Part shown: positions 9,616 through 18,162 of the stretch, in pieces
Layout of the letters: every line of letters starts with the position of its first letter
Numbering within the stretch: position 1 is the first letter of the stretch
DNA from: Pectobacterium polonicum
GTDB lineage: Bacteria; Pseudomonadota; Gammaproteobacteria; Enterobacterales; Enterobacteriaceae
Length of the DNA: 64,000 bases
Direction: 5' to 3'
NCBI RefSeq assembly: GCF_005497185.1
Contig: NZ_RJTN01000003.1
Location: 248,001 to 312,000, forward strand
Made by a program: the position numbers and the translations under genes
Notes under the pieces: generated by a model
The model's database searches: none
Seen by the model: only the letters and a program-made list of their open reading frames with translations
Told to the model about the DNA's origin: nothing

Positions 9616-9642
9616 TTATCGGCACTTCCACGCTAAAACGTA
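9616..9642 (-). promoter_or_regulatory. Sigma-28 (FliA) promoter of the chemoreceptor
   Basis: On the minus strand a perfect FliA -10 element GCCGATAA lies 11 bases after TACGTTTT, which matches five of eight positions of the FliA -35 TAAAGTTT. Spacing of 11 is the canonical value. The site is about 117 bases before the longest chemoreceptor start, so the gene should be expressed with late flagellar genes. Confidence 0.75.
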
Positions 9643-9727
9643 CCTAAAATAAGTTGATAGAAATCACGTTTCAATAAAAATTGAAACATAGCCATAAAAA
9701 TGAAACAAAAACCGTTTTCTCTGCCTA

Positions 9728-10642
9728 TCACGGCGACGTTTTCAACGCGATTGAGTAATCATCCAACGCACGATGTTGCAAAACAAAGTCGATAAAACAC
9801 GCTAGCGCGGGCGAGTTCAGCTTGCGACTGGGGTACACCAGATAAAGCTCATTGGCTTCCGCCTGCCAATCCGGTAGAACCTTAACCAACTTTCCAGACA
9901 CCGCTTTATCCTGGCAGAGAAAATCCGGCAACAGCGTAATCCCCGCCCCCGCAATCGCGCACTCACGGGCGTAAAGCAGGTTGTCTGTAATGTGTGCGTC
10001 AGGTAATAGCCAACGATAAAGTTCTGAACCGCGGTGAAGGAGCCACTCTGTCCAGGCATGATGCGCAATACAGCGATGTTGCTGGAGCTGTTGCGGATGA
10101 AGCAATGCCGGATGCCGTGCAAGATAGTCAGGCGATGCCAGCAAATATCGCGGAATCTGCCCGAGTGAACGCCCAATGAGTGATGAATCGTGCGGTTTGC
10201 CAGTACGAAAAGCGACGTCAAAGCCCTCCTGCACCAGATCGATCACTGCATCTGAAATCAGAACATCCAGCGATACCGCGGGAAAACGCTGCTGAAACTC
10301 GGCGGTGAGTCGCGCCAGCAGTGTGGAACCTAACCCCGCAGGGCTGGTAATACGTAGGCGCCCACTAGGGTTATCACGCAGGCGCTGTACGGCAAGATCG
10401 GCACGCTCACTGGCTTGCAGCATCTCCTGACAGTGAATCAGGTAGCGCTCGCCTGCAAACGTCAGGTTGAGCTGGCGCGTCGTTCGGTTCAGCAACCGCA
10501 GGCCGATCTGCTGTTCGAGCTGGCTAATACGCAGACTCAGGCTGGATTTTGCTAGCCCGGCTTTACGCGCCGCCTGTGTAAAGCTGCCACACTCAGCCAC
10601 CAGCGCAAACAGTGCCATATCCTGCAATTGTTTAAACATCAT
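9728..10642 (-). CDS. LysR family transcriptional regulator
   Basis: This 304-residue protein has the LysR winged helix-turn-helix at about residues 5-62 (GSFTQAARKAGLAKSSLSLRISQLE) and a periplasmic-binding-like effector domain at about 90-295. It is most like the CrgA/AaeR-type subgroup that often controls a divergent oxidoreductase. It is divergent from the zinc-type oxidoreductase at 10759 with 116 bp between the starts, and so probably regulates that gene. The inducer is unknown. Confidence 0.88.
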   Translation of the reverse strand: MMFKQLQDMALFALVAECGSFTQAARKAGLAKSSLSLRISQLEQQIGLRLLNRTTRQLNLTFAGERYLIHCQEMLQASERADLAVQRLRDNPSGRLRITSPAGLGSTLLARLTAEFQQRFPAVSLDVLISDAVIDLVQEGFDVAFRTGKPHDSSLIGRSLGQIPRYLLASPDYLARHPALLHPQQLQQHRCIAHHAWTEWLLHRGSELYRWLLPDAHITDNLLYARECAIAGAGITLLPDFLCQDKAVSGKLVKVLPDWQAEANELYLVYPSRKLNSPALACFIDFVLQHRALDDYSIALKTSP

Positions 10643-10758
10643 TGTTCATCTCAGTCGAACACTTCATTATTTATTGTCCATCTTATCAGCCCTATCTCCG
10701 TGTTCTACACTTTGTCCTATTCACAAGACCCTATTCTGAAAATAATGAGGAAGACACC

Positions 10759-11760
10759 ATGACCGCTCATGCGATAGCCGTTGATCCACAACAGCCAGAA
10801 AACTTCATCGCCATCACACAGGACATCCCAACCCCGGGCGAATACGATCTGCTGATCGGCGTAAAAGCCATTTCCGTCAACCCGGTTGATACCAAGGTTC
10901 ATGCCGGATTGCGTCAGAATGGGTTACAACAACCCAGAATTCTCGGCTGGGATGCCAGCGGCATCGTGCTGAAAGCGGGCAGCGCGGTTAGTCACTTTCA
11001 GGTCGGTGATGAAGTCTGGTACGCGGGCGACATCACCCGTCCTGGCAGCAACACCACCCATCAGTTGATTGATTCACGTATCGTGGCACGTAAGCCCGTA
11101 TCTCTGGCCTGGGCAGCCGCTGCCGCCATGCCGCTCACGGCATTAACGGCATGGGAAGGATTGTTTGAGCATCTGAAAATACAGCAGGCTGACAGCAAGA
11201 AAACGCTGCTGATTATCGGCGGCGCGGGCGGAGTCGGTTCTCTCGCGATTTCTCTGGCGGCGTTACGCAGCTCGGTAAACATTATCGCCACCGCATCACA
11301 GCCTGACTCGGCGGAATGGTGCCGCCAGCGCGGCGCGCACAAGGTCGTCGATTACCGTAATCTGGTGGATGAATTAGCAAAAGAAGGTATCAAGCAGGTT
11401 GATTATATCTTCTGCCTGAACGATACCGACGGCCATTGGGATGCCATCAGCAAACTGATCGCGCCAATGGGACACATCTGCACCATCGTGGAAAACAAAA
11501 ATCCGCTCGACCAAACGCAGCTAAAACTCAAAAGCGCGGCACTGCATTGGGAACTCATGTTTACCCGCAGCATGTTCACCACCCCGGATATCGCGGAACA
11601 GGGGAACATTTTGCACGAAGTCGCACAGCTGGTTGATGCAGGGAAACTTCAGGGAACCGCCAGCGAAACGCTGCAAGGGTTAACGGTAGATACGCTGAAG
11701 CAGGCACACGCTAAAGTGCTGGAAGGGCATATGCGCGGCAAGATCGTTATCGCGCTGTAA
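10759..11760 (+). CDS. Quinone oxidoreductase / zinc-type alcohol dehydrogenase family protein (MDR)
   Basis: This 333-residue protein is a medium-chain dehydrogenase/reductase of the zeta-crystallin-like group. The N-terminal GroES-like domain includes SVNPVDTKVHAGL, and the NADPH-binding fold carries IIGGAGGVGSLAISLA at about residues 152-167. Ligands for the catalytic zinc of true alcohol dehydrogenases are not evident, so it probably reduces quinones or enones with NADPH. The ATG at 10759 was preferred to an upstream frame from 10642 because GAGG lies nine bases before it and the family N-terminus matches. It is divergent from the LysR gene. Confidence 0.87.
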   Translation: MTAHAIAVDPQQPENFIAITQDIPTPGEYDLLIGVKAISVNPVDTKVHAGLRQNGLQQPRILGWDASGIVLKAGSAVSHFQVGDEVWYAGDITRPGSNTTHQLIDSRIVARKPVSLAWAAAAAMPLTALTAWEGLFEHLKIQQADSKKTLLIIGGAGGVGSLAISLAALRSSVNIIATASQPDSAEWCRQRGAHKVVDYRNLVDELAKEGIKQVDYIFCLNDTDGHWDAISKLIAPMGHICTIVENKNPLDQTQLKLKSAALHWELMFTRSMFTTPDIAEQGNILHEVAQLVDAGKLQGTASETLQGLTVDTLKQAHAKVLEGHMRGKIVIAL

Positions 11761-11767
11761 TAACGCA

Positions 11768-11789
11768 ATCAGCCCCTTTCGGGGCTGAT
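11768..11789. terminator. Bidirectional terminator between oxidoreductase and serA
   Basis: A perfect 9-bp stem ATCAGCCCC/GGGGCTGAT with loop TTTC lies between the convergent genes. The following T-content is modest, so termination strength is uncertain. Confidence 0.65.
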
Positions 11790-11814
11790 TAATAACGCAC
11801 TACTCAATCACACA

Positions 11815-13047
11815 TCAGAACAGCAGACGGGCACGAATGGTGCCAGGAATTGCCTTCATCAGTTGCAGTGCCGTTTGCGCACCGTCGGTTTCGACGTCAA
11901 TCACCACATAACCAATTTCAGGCGTCGTTTGCAGATACTGTGCGGCAATGTTAATGCCCTGCTCAGCAAAGATCTGGTTAATTTTGGTAATCATACCAGG
12001 ACGGTTTTCATGGATGTGCAGCAGGCGGCTGGCGCGTGCACCATGAACTGGCAGCGACACCTCTGGGAAATTCACCGCAGACAGCGTAGAACCGTTGTCT
12101 GAGTATTTCGCCAGTTTTCCGGCAACTTCATCACCGATATTTTCCTGTGCTTCCTGCGTGGAGCCACCGATATGCGGCGTTAGCAGCACGTTATCAAACT
12201 CACACAGCGGTGACAGGAACGGATCGCTGTTGGTTGCTGGTTCTTGTGGGAATACGTCAATCGCCGCACCGGACAGATGCTTGCTGCTCAGCGCGTCGCA
12301 CAATGCTGGAATATCAACCACCGTACCGCGGGCAGCATTAATCAGGATTGAACCCGGCTTCATCAGCGCCAGCTCTTCCGCGCCCATCATGTTCTGCGTG
12401 CTATCATTTTCCGGCACATGCAGACTCACCACGTCGCTCATATTCAGCAGGTCGGACAGGTGGCGCACCTGCTGAGCATTGCCCAGCGGCAGTTTACTTT
12501 CGATATCATAGAAGTAAACGTGCATACCCAGGCTTTCAGCCAGAATCCCCAACTGGGTACCGATATGACCGTAACCGATGATCCCGAGTTTTTTGCCGCG
12601 CGCTTCAAACGATCCCACAGCCAGTTTGTGCCAAATACCACGGTGCGCTTTCGCGTTGGCTGCCGGGATACCGCGCAGCATCAGCAGCATTTCGCCGATC
12701 ACCATTTCTGCCACGGATCGGGTATTGGAAAAAGGTGCGTTAAATACCGGGATACCGCGTTTGGTCGCGGCCGACAGCTCAACCTGATTCGTCCCAATAC
12801 AGAAACACCCTACCGCGATCAGTTTTTCCGCAGCAGCAAAAATCTCTTCTGTCAGATGGGTACGCGAGCGGATACCAACAAAATGCGCATCGCGAATGGA
12901 GGCTTTCAGCGCCTCAGGATCTAGCGCGCCTTTATGGAACTCGATGTTGGTGTAACCGGCTGCACGCAGGTTATCCAACGCGCTCTGGTGGACGCCTTCC
13001 ACTAACAGAAACTTAATCTTGTCTTTTTCCAGTGATACCTTTGCCAT
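11815..13047 (-). CDS. serA: D-3-phosphoglycerate dehydrogenase SerA
   Basis: This 410-residue enzyme oxidises 3-phosphoglycerate to 3-phosphohydroxypyruvate, the first step of serine synthesis. The nucleotide-binding domain carries GYGHIGTQLG at about residue 158, the catalytic arginine lies in INAARGTVVD and the catalytic histidine in TPHIGGSTQEAQ. A C-terminal ACT domain (about 335-410, HENRPGMITKINQIFAEQGI) binds serine for feedback inhibition. Length equals the E. coli enzyme exactly. It sits downstream of rpiA on the same strand with a 301-bp gap. The usual E. coli downstream neighbours fau and ssrS are absent. Confidence 0.97.
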   Translation of the reverse strand: MAKVSLEKDKIKFLLVEGVHQSALDNLRAAGYTNIEFHKGALDPEALKASIRDAHFVGIRSRTHLTEEIFAAAEKLIAVGCFCIGTNQVELSAATKRGIPVFNAPFSNTRSVAEMVIGEMLLMLRGIPAANAKAHRGIWHKLAVGSFEARGKKLGIIGYGHIGTQLGILAESLGMHVYFYDIESKLPLGNAQQVRHLSDLLNMSDVVSLHVPENDSTQNMMGAEELALMKPGSILINAARGTVVDIPALCDALSSKHLSGAAIDVFPQEPATNSDPFLSPLCEFDNVLLTPHIGGSTQEAQENIGDEVAGKLAKYSDNGSTLSAVNFPEVSLPVHGARASRLLHIHENRPGMITKINQIFAEQGINIAAQYLQTTPEIGYVVIDVETDGAQTALQLMKAIPGTIRARLLF

Positions 13048-13348
13048 TTCCCGACCTTATTTTCAGACTTCAAATGTGACAGAGTGCTAAATAACCTCTG
13101 CCAACATAACAAAAATTACGCAGTCAGCAATACAAACGATTGCGTTGCCCGAATCGCGCCACAGAGAAGCGCGCCTGATTTATGGCAAAAAATATTGCCA
13201 AAGAGATACATCGCCATATCGGCGATAAATAAAATAAGAAAATGTGATATTAAGTACCAAAAATGAGCCGTTAACTAAATAGATTTTTTTAGCTAAAAAA
13301 TTTCTGACGTGGAACGTGAGCGTTCATCACGTCAGAACGATCGCCAAC
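13048..13348. other. serA-rpiA intergenic region
   Basis: These 301 bases hold the serA promoter region and the rpiA terminator at 13295-13336. It is AT-rich near 13200-13300. I see no convincing small gene: a 60-codon frame on the plus strand lacks a ribosome binding site and any family features. Confidence 0.5.
13295..13336 (-). terminator. rpiA terminator with two stacked stems
   Basis: On the minus strand TCTGACGTG pairs with CACGTCAGA, and inside it GAACG pairs with CGTTC. The structure is followed by AATTTTTTAG. It lies 12 bases after the rpiA stop. Confidence 0.85.
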
Positions 13349-14008
13349 TCATTTAACGACAGTTTTTACACCCTCGGCGGTGCCGACTAACGCAACATCT
13401 GCGCCACGATTAGCAAATAGCCCAACGGTCACGACGCCTGCGATACCATTGATGTGGTTTTCTACCGCAACGGCATCCATGATATTCAGGTTGTGTACAT
13501 CCAGAATGACGTTACCGTTATCCGTCACCACACCCTGACGATAGATTGGCTGCCCGCCTAGCTTCGCCAGTTCACGCGCCACGTAAGATCGCGCCATCGG
13601 AATGACTTCAACGGGCAACGGAAACTTGCCCAGCACATCAACCTGCTTGGATGCATCAACAATGCAGATGAACTGACGCGACAGGGCAGAAATGATTTTC
13701 TCACGGGTCAGCGCTGCCCCACCGCCTTTGATCATCTGCATATGCCCGTTGATCTCATCCGCGCCATCGACATAAACATCGAGCGAATCCACATCATTGG
13801 CATCAAAAACAGGAATGCCCAGACTTTTCAGCTTTTCCGTTGAGGCATCCGAGCTGGAAACCGCGCCTTTGATTTGATGTTTTATCGAACCCAGCGCATC
13901 AATAAAGTGTGCTGCCGTCGATCCGGTTCCTACTCCCACAATGGTGTCAGGGCGGACATAGTCGAGCGCCGCCCATCCCACTGCTTTTTTCAGTTCATCT
14001 TGCGTCAT
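13349..14008 (-). CDS. rpiA: Ribose-5-phosphate isomerase A
   Basis: This 219-residue enzyme interconverts ribose 5-phosphate and ribulose 5-phosphate in the pentose phosphate pathway. Family motifs are [13 protein letters not shown] and [10 protein letters not shown] for phosphate binding, DGADEI with the active-site acid, and [12 protein letters not shown] with the conserved lysine. The start at 14008 ([15 protein letters not shown]) matches the E. coli protein of 219 residues; a longer frame from 14065 is not supported. It is divergent from argP and upstream of serA, as in E. coli. D-xylulose 5-phosphate made by the island at 23-30 kb would enter the same pathway. Confidence 0.96.
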   Translation of the reverse strand: MTQDELKKAVGWAALDYVRPDTIVGVGTGSTAAHFIDALGSIKHQIKGAVSSSDASTEKLKSLGIPVFDANDVDSLDVYVDGADEINGHMQMIKGGGAALTREKIISALSRQFICIVDASKQVDVLGKFPLPVEVIPMARSYVARELAKLGGQPIYRQGVVTDNGNVILDVHNLNIMDAVAVENHINGIAGVVTVGLFANRGADVALVGTAEGVKTVVK

Positions 14009-14247
14009 AATCTGCTTCTGGCCTGTAGAATCAATATACGAAAACGTGTGCGTATTATAGAACATGCGCGTTGGGGAAAGCGTGCAAATTCATCACCCCA
14101 TTGCTGCATTATTTCACACGCACCGCGCCACACGCAGCGTGCTGAATCGAGATTGCACACGACAGCCAAAATAAGATTTCTGCATGGCAAATCAACAAAA
14201 TGTGGCATAGTGAAAAAAACGGACTCATTCAGAGGATTTTGAATTTC

Positions 14248-15141
14248 ATGAAACGCCCGGACTATCGAACGCTTCAGGCTCTGGATGCCGTCATCCGCGA
14301 GCGTGGTTTTGAACGCGCTGCCCAAAAGTTGTGTATTACCCAATCTGCCGTTTCGCAACGCATTAAACAGCTGGAAAATCTGTTCGGCCAGCCGCTGTTG
14401 GTCAGAACCATTCCTCCTCGCCCAACGGAACAAGGGCAGAAACTGCTGGCTCTGCTGCATCAGGTAGAACTGTTGGAAGAAGAGTGGCTGGGCAATGAAA
14501 CCAACAGCGATATCCCGCTGCTGCTGTCGCTGGCGGTGAACGCCGACAGTCTGGCAACCTGGCTGTTACCGGCGTTACAGCCGGTGCTGGTCGATTCACC
14601 GATTCGCCTCAACTTGCAGGTAGAAGATGAAACGCGCACTCAGGAAAGGCTGCGCCGGGGTGAAGTAGTAGGTGCTGTGAGTATCCAATCTCAGCCGCTG
14701 CCAAGCTGTCTGGTGGATAAACTGGGCGCGCTGGATTATCTGTTTGTCGCATCACCCACCTTCGCCGCCCGCTATTTTCCGAATGGCGTCACGCGTTCGG
14801 CGCTGCTGCGCGCGCCTGCGGTCGCCTTCGACCATCTGGATGACATGCATCAGGCTTTTTTGCAGCAGAACTTTGATTTATCGCCGGGCAGCGTTCCCTG
14901 CCATATCGTGAACTCGTCGGAAGCCTTTGTTCAATTAGCGCGACAGGGTACGACCTGCTGCATGATCCCGCATCTGCAAATCGAGAGAGAACTGGCCAAT
15001 AACGAGCTAATCGACCTGACGCCGGGGCTATTTCAACGTCGGATGCTCTATTGGCATCGCTTCGCACCAGAAAGCCGGATGATGAGAAAAGTGACGGACG
15101 CCCTACTTTCGCACGGCCATCAGGTTCTGCGGCAGTCATAA
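14248..15141 (+). CDS. argP: LysR family regulator ArgP (IciA)
   Basis: This 297-residue LysR regulator has the helix-turn-helix [21 protein letters not shown] at about residues 17-37 and the effector domain from about 90. ArgP activates the arginine exporter argO with arginine and is held inactive there by lysine; it also controls lysine biosynthesis genes. The start at 14248 follows TTTTGAATTTC and gives the usual N-terminus [15 protein letters not shown]. Its target argO lies just downstream beyond yggE, on the other strand, as in E. coli. Confidence 0.96.
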   Translation: MKRPDYRTLQALDAVIRERGFERAAQKLCITQSAVSQRIKQLENLFGQPLLVRTIPPRPTEQGQKLLALLHQVELLEEEWLGNETNSDIPLLLSLAVNADSLATWLLPALQPVLVDSPIRLNLQVEDETRTQERLRRGEVVGAVSIQSQPLPSCLVDKLGALDYLFVASPTFAARYFPNGVTRSALLRAPAVAFDHLDDMHQAFLQQNFDLSPGSVPCHIVNSSEAFVQLARQGTTCCMIPHLQIERELANNELIDLTPGLFQRRMLYWHRFAPESRMMRKVTDALLSHGHQVLRQS

Positions 15142-15153
15142 CGTAGTGAAACG

Positions 15154-15181
15154 AAAACAGGCCTGTCTGAGCAGGCCTGTT
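15154..15181. terminator. argP/yggE shared terminator
   Basis: A perfect 10-bp stem AACAGGCCTG/CAGGCCTGTT with a 6-base loop separates the convergent genes. The A-run on its left side becomes TTTTCGTT on the minus strand, so it works best for yggE. Confidence 0.8.
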
Positions 15182-15208
15182 GGTATCACCACTGCGTTCA
15201 CGCAGTCA

Positions 15209-15934
15209 TTACGGCGCGCGCTGTAGTTCAAACACGACATCCACCTGATCGTCAAAGTGAATGGTTTGCTGTTCATACGTTTGTGCCGCTTCGGTTTGCG
15301 TCGCCGCATCTGCCGTTTTAAACATCCGTGCCATTGGCATCGGCTGGTAGTTGGCAACATGGTAGCGAACGCTGTAGATCGGCCCCAGCTTGGCGTTGAA
15401 GCCCTGCGCCAGCGCGGCCGCCTGGCTCGTCGCCTGCTCAATCGCTTTCTTACGCGCTTCATCACGATAGGTTTCTGGGTTAGCCACGCCTAATTCTACC
15501 GTGCGAATCTCATTCAGGCCCGATTTCAACGCACCATCCAGCAGTTCGTTCAGTTTATCTAACTGACGCAATGTCACTTCCACCTGACGTACGGCACGGT
15601 AGCCTTTCAGCACCGAGCCCCCCGTTTTCAGATAGTCATATTCCGGCTGCGTGCGCAAATTGGCGGCACTAATGTCTTTTTTCTCAATCCCGTTCTTACC
15701 GAGAAAATCAAAATACTGTGCAACGCGGGCATCGACCTGCTTTTTCGCTTCCGCCGCATCTTTCGATGACACGCTCACTTCAATCGCCAAGCGCGCAATA
15801 TCCGGCGTCGCGTCTACGCTGGATGTCCCCGACGTCACGATATGCGGGCCATCCGGCAATTCCGCAGCCTGTGCGACCATCGACGCGCCACCCAATCCTA
15901 CTGCGGCGGCCAGCGCCAGTGCCTTTAGCTTCAT
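15209..15934 (-). CDS. yggE: SIMPL domain protein YggE (oxidative stress defence)
   Basis: This 241-residue protein has an N-terminal signal peptide (MKLKALALAAAVGLGG to about residue 23, ending VAQA) and one SIMPL domain (DUF541) covering the rest. The conserved segments GPHIVTSGTSSVD, YDYLKTGGSVLKGYRAVRQVEVTLRQLDKLNELLDGAL and FDDQVDVVFEL are clear. E. coli YggE lowers oxidative stress by an unknown mechanism. The start at ATG 15934 matches the E. coli N-terminus and has GAGG six bases upstream; GTG 15949 with AGGAGAG upstream is a real alternative that adds five residues. Confidence 0.92.
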   Translation of the reverse strand: MKLKALALAAAVGLGGASMVAQAAELPDGPHIVTSGTSSVDATPDIARLAIEVSVSSKDAAEAKKQVDARVAQYFDFLGKNGIEKKDISAANLRTQPEYDYLKTGGSVLKGYRAVRQVEVTLRQLDKLNELLDGALKSGLNEIRTVELGVANPETYRDEARKKAIEQATSQAAALAQGFNAKLGPIYSVRYHVANYQPMPMARMFKTADAATQTEAAQTYEQQTIHFDDQVDVVFELQRAP

Positions 15935-16139
15935 CATACCTCGCTTCACACTCTCTCCTTACTTATGTTTCGTCACGCGCGTGTCCCGGCAGATTTTTCC
16001 TGCGTCGGCACAGCACGTTCCAGAATGAAAGATACAAGAAGAGTATCTTTTACCAGACAACATAACGTATTACTGACTCCACACAATATAGGTGAATTTC
16101 TGAAACGTAGCGTAAGGTGATGTCATTTATTTCTAGCCA

Positions 16140-16754
16140 CTATTGCCAACCGTGACGCGCCAACTGCAAGGCAATCCCCCACATCACCACGCCAACAAAA
16201 ACGTTGATGACCCGCTGCACCCTCGGCGTATTCAGCCACGGTGCCAACCAGGCTGCCAATAACGCCAGCGCGAAAAACCAGGTAAAGGAAGCCGTTATCG
16301 TCCCCAGCGCAAACCAGCCTCGATCGTCCTGCGTAAACTGGCTCCCCAGGCTTCCCAACACCACAAAGGTATCGAGATAGACATGGGGGTTAAGCCAGGT
16401 CACGGCCAGCATAGTGGCAATAATCCGCCAACGACTCTGTTTCATCACCTCGGCGCTGACCAGTGCGATATTCTTGCTGAAAGCCGTTTTCATCGCTCCC
16501 CAACCGAACCAGAGTAGAAACGCAACACCGCCCCAGGTCACCGCCCCCAATAACAGCGAAGACTGGCTGAGCAACGCGCTACCGCCAAAAATACCGGCGG
16601 TAATCAACACCACATCGCTCAAGGCACATAACAGCGCGACCATCAGGTGATACTGACGGCGAATTCCCTGGTTCATCACAAATGCATTCTGTGGCCCCAG
16701 CGGCAGGATCATCGCCGCGCCTAATAGAACGCCTTGTAGAAAGACAGCAAACAT
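16140..16754 (-). CDS. argO: Arginine exporter ArgO (LysE family)
   Basis: This 204-residue inner-membrane protein is of the LysE/ArgO family, with about six hydrophobic segments. The family motif [15 protein letters not shown] lies at about residues 17-32 and [16 protein letters not shown] at about 120-136. It exports L-arginine and toxic analogues such as canavanine, a compound of some plants. GAGGGA lies six bases before the start. Expression is expected to depend on ArgP, encoded 1 kb away. In E. coli mscS is the next gene; here the sugar-acid island separates them. Confidence 0.94.
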   Translation of the reverse strand: MFAVFLQGVLLGAAMILPLGPQNAFVMNQGIRRQYHLMVALLCALSDVVLITAGIFGGSALLSQSSLLLGAVTWGGVAFLLWFGWGAMKTAFSKNIALVSAEVMKQSRWRIIATMLAVTWLNPHVYLDTFVVLGSLGSQFTQDDRGWFALGTITASFTWFFALALLAAWLAPWLNTPRVQRVINVFVGVVMWGIALQLARHGWQ

Positions 16755-16875
16755 GATTTCCCTCGTAGATAAAGCGCCAATAGCGGCGCATGCGCGATTT
16801 CACACGCGCATCATACGAAGGGATAATCATTAGATGAAATTGATGTTTCTAATCAGGCATTAGCCAAGCTAATAT

Positions 16876-17694
16876 TCAATCGGGCGTGACAAATCCCAGC
16901 TCCAGAGAAATACGCTGCGCGGTCGCGATAACCGGCTTAATCAGCGATTTCATACCGATTTGCTGTAACTTGGCTGTTGGGAGCGATACCGAGACGGCAT
17001 AAGGAACACGCTGCTGAATATCAAACACCGGCGCGGCAATACACGATACGCCAAGTTCATTTTCCTCACGATCCATCGCCAGCCCTTTCTGACGAATATC
17101 TTCCAGCTCTTCATACATCTTCGGCAGCGCGGTGATGGTATTACGCGTGAGAGGCTGGATAGTATTTTGATGAGTTTGCCAATAGTACGCAGGGTAGTCG
17201 CTTTTACCATACGCCATAAAGATTTTGCCCATGGCGGAGCAATAAAGCGGCATGTGCTGACCGATATAAGCGCGGGTACGCATCATGCCCGTCGTCGGCT
17301 CCAATTTGTAGATCAGAATGACATGATCGTCTTCACGGCTGGAGAAGTTTACCGTTTCCCCCACTTCCAGGTTTAATTGCACCAGATGGGGCGATGCGAC
17401 GTGGATAATATTCAGCGAAGACAGTGCCTTCTGCCCAATAGAGATAAATTTGGTCGTCAGACGATAGCTGCCGGGTGAAGGTGCCTGCGTGACATAGCCA
17501 CTGGTGTGCAGCCCCTGTAGCAGCCGGTGCACGGTGCTTTTGTTCATACCCGCCAGTTCAGACAGATGGGCGAGTGGGCAACCGTTAGGGAAATTACTCA
17601 GAATTTCAATTAATTGCAAACCACGAAATAGACTCTGGCTCCCCAGCGGTTTCTCTTTTTGATCGTCTTTCTCATTAACAGCTTTCGGGCTCAT
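16876..17694 (-). CDS. yiaJ: IclR family repressor YiaJ (PlaR) of the diketogulonate/ascorbate genes
   Basis: This 272-residue protein aligns by eye along its length with E. coli YiaJ: GSQSLFRGLQLIEILSNFPN opens the winged helix-turn-helix (about 22-85, recognition helix LNKSTVHRLLQGL-like) and the effector domain spans about 95-265 (SSREDDHVILIYKLEPTTGM, MDREENELGVSCIAAPVFD). YiaJ represses yiaK-S in E. coli. Here it is divergent from an ABC importer rather than from yiaK; yiaK lies 5 kb further on. Two near-identical operator candidates, one before each transcription unit, fit a single repressor controlling both. Confidence 0.93.
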   Translation of the reverse strand: MSPKAVNEKDDQKEKPLGSQSLFRGLQLIEILSNFPNGCPLAHLSELAGMNKSTVHRLLQGLHTSGYVTQAPSPGSYRLTTKFISIGQKALSSLNIIHVASPHLVQLNLEVGETVNFSSREDDHVILIYKLEPTTGMMRTRAYIGQHMPLYCSAMGKIFMAYGKSDYPAYYWQTHQNTIQPLTRNTITALPKMYEELEDIRQKGLAMDREENELGVSCIAAPVFDIQQRVPYAVSVSLPTAKLQQIGMKSLIKPVIATAQRISLELGFVTPD

Positions 17695-17815
17695 AACTGA
17701 TCTCCAGAATCAGGGGCTGGGCAGTGCTTGCGCAGAAATTGCTGCAACGCAGTGTGTCGCCGCCATCCATTTCTCTTAAGAATAGCGATGTTACCGCAAG
17801 GGCAGCATGAGGTGA

Positions 17816-17834
17816 AGTGGAACGCCGTTTCATT
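17816..17834. promoter_or_regulatory. Possible KdgR box
   Basis: The 19 bases AGTGGAACGCCGTTTCATT match 17 positions of the KdgR consensus I recall, AATRAAAYRNYRTTTYATT. KdgR is the repressor of pectin catabolism in soft-rot bacteria. One half-site is imperfect (GGAAC for GAAAC), and YiaJ is itself an IclR protein, so the true binder is uncertain. Confidence 0.4.
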
Positions 17835-17877
17835 GTCGGCATGACATCCCGAATACGCAACCTTCCCCCTGTCCATG

Positions 17878-17899
17878 AAGTGAGCAGTACGTCACAAAT
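17878..17899. promoter_or_regulatory. CRP-like site upstream of the ABC operon
   Basis: TGAGC-N6-TCACA has one perfect CRP half-site and three of five matches in the other. It is centred about 98 bases before the operator at 17987. A site of equal quality lies at the same distance before the yiaK operator. Confidence 0.45.
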
Positions 17900-17954
17900 A
17901 CGCAACAACAAAAATAACCTTTTGTTTTTTAATGAAATTAAAAAACCCTTTGCC

Positions 17955-17982
17955 TTTGCTTTAGCGCAATCTTCGGTATATT
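17955..17982 (+). promoter_or_regulatory. Putative promoter of the ABC importer operon
   Basis: TTTGCT at 17955, a 16-base spacer and TATATT at 17977-17982 form a plausible sigma-70 promoter. The YiaJ operator candidate begins five bases after the -10 element, so a bound repressor would cover the transcription start. Confidence 0.6.
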
Positions 17983-17986
17983 GTTT

Positions 17987-18019
17987 TTGAAATTGAATTT
18001 CGCATATTGAAATATGCGG
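17987..18019. promoter_or_regulatory. Putative YiaJ operator, copy 1
   Basis: This 33-bp site holds two adjoining palindromes: GAAATT-G-AATTTC at 17989-18001 and CGCATAT-TGAA-ATATGCG at 18001-18018. It is identical to the copy before yiaK (23075-23107) at 28 of 33 positions, with AATTTCGCATA and TGAAATATG unbroken. IclR-family operators commonly are such AT-rich palindromes. Assignment to YiaJ is by position. Confidence 0.7.
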
Positions 18020-18066
18020 TTTATTAAAACATCTAATCATTGCTAGTTTCGTTCCTGCCACACCAC

Positions 18067-18093
18067 ATTCAGGACGCTATTGCCGTCCTGAAT
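18067..18093 (+). other. Stem-loop in the ABC operon leader
   Basis: A perfect 10-bp stem ATTCAGGACG/CGTCCTGAAT with a 7-base loop lies 70 bases before the first start codon, inside the presumed untranslated leader. No T-run follows, so it is not an intrinsic terminator. A role in mRNA stability or protein binding is open. Confidence 0.6.
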
Positions 18094-18162
18094 TAATGGG
18101 AACAGGTTGCTTACCGATTTTGCACCGCATCGCAGCGTGTGCTGAACACAAGGGCGCATCAC

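Noticed and set aside
14005-14460. Long antisense frame across the rpiA-argP start region
   Set aside because: It is a shadow of argP codons plus intergenic DNA and has no independent support.
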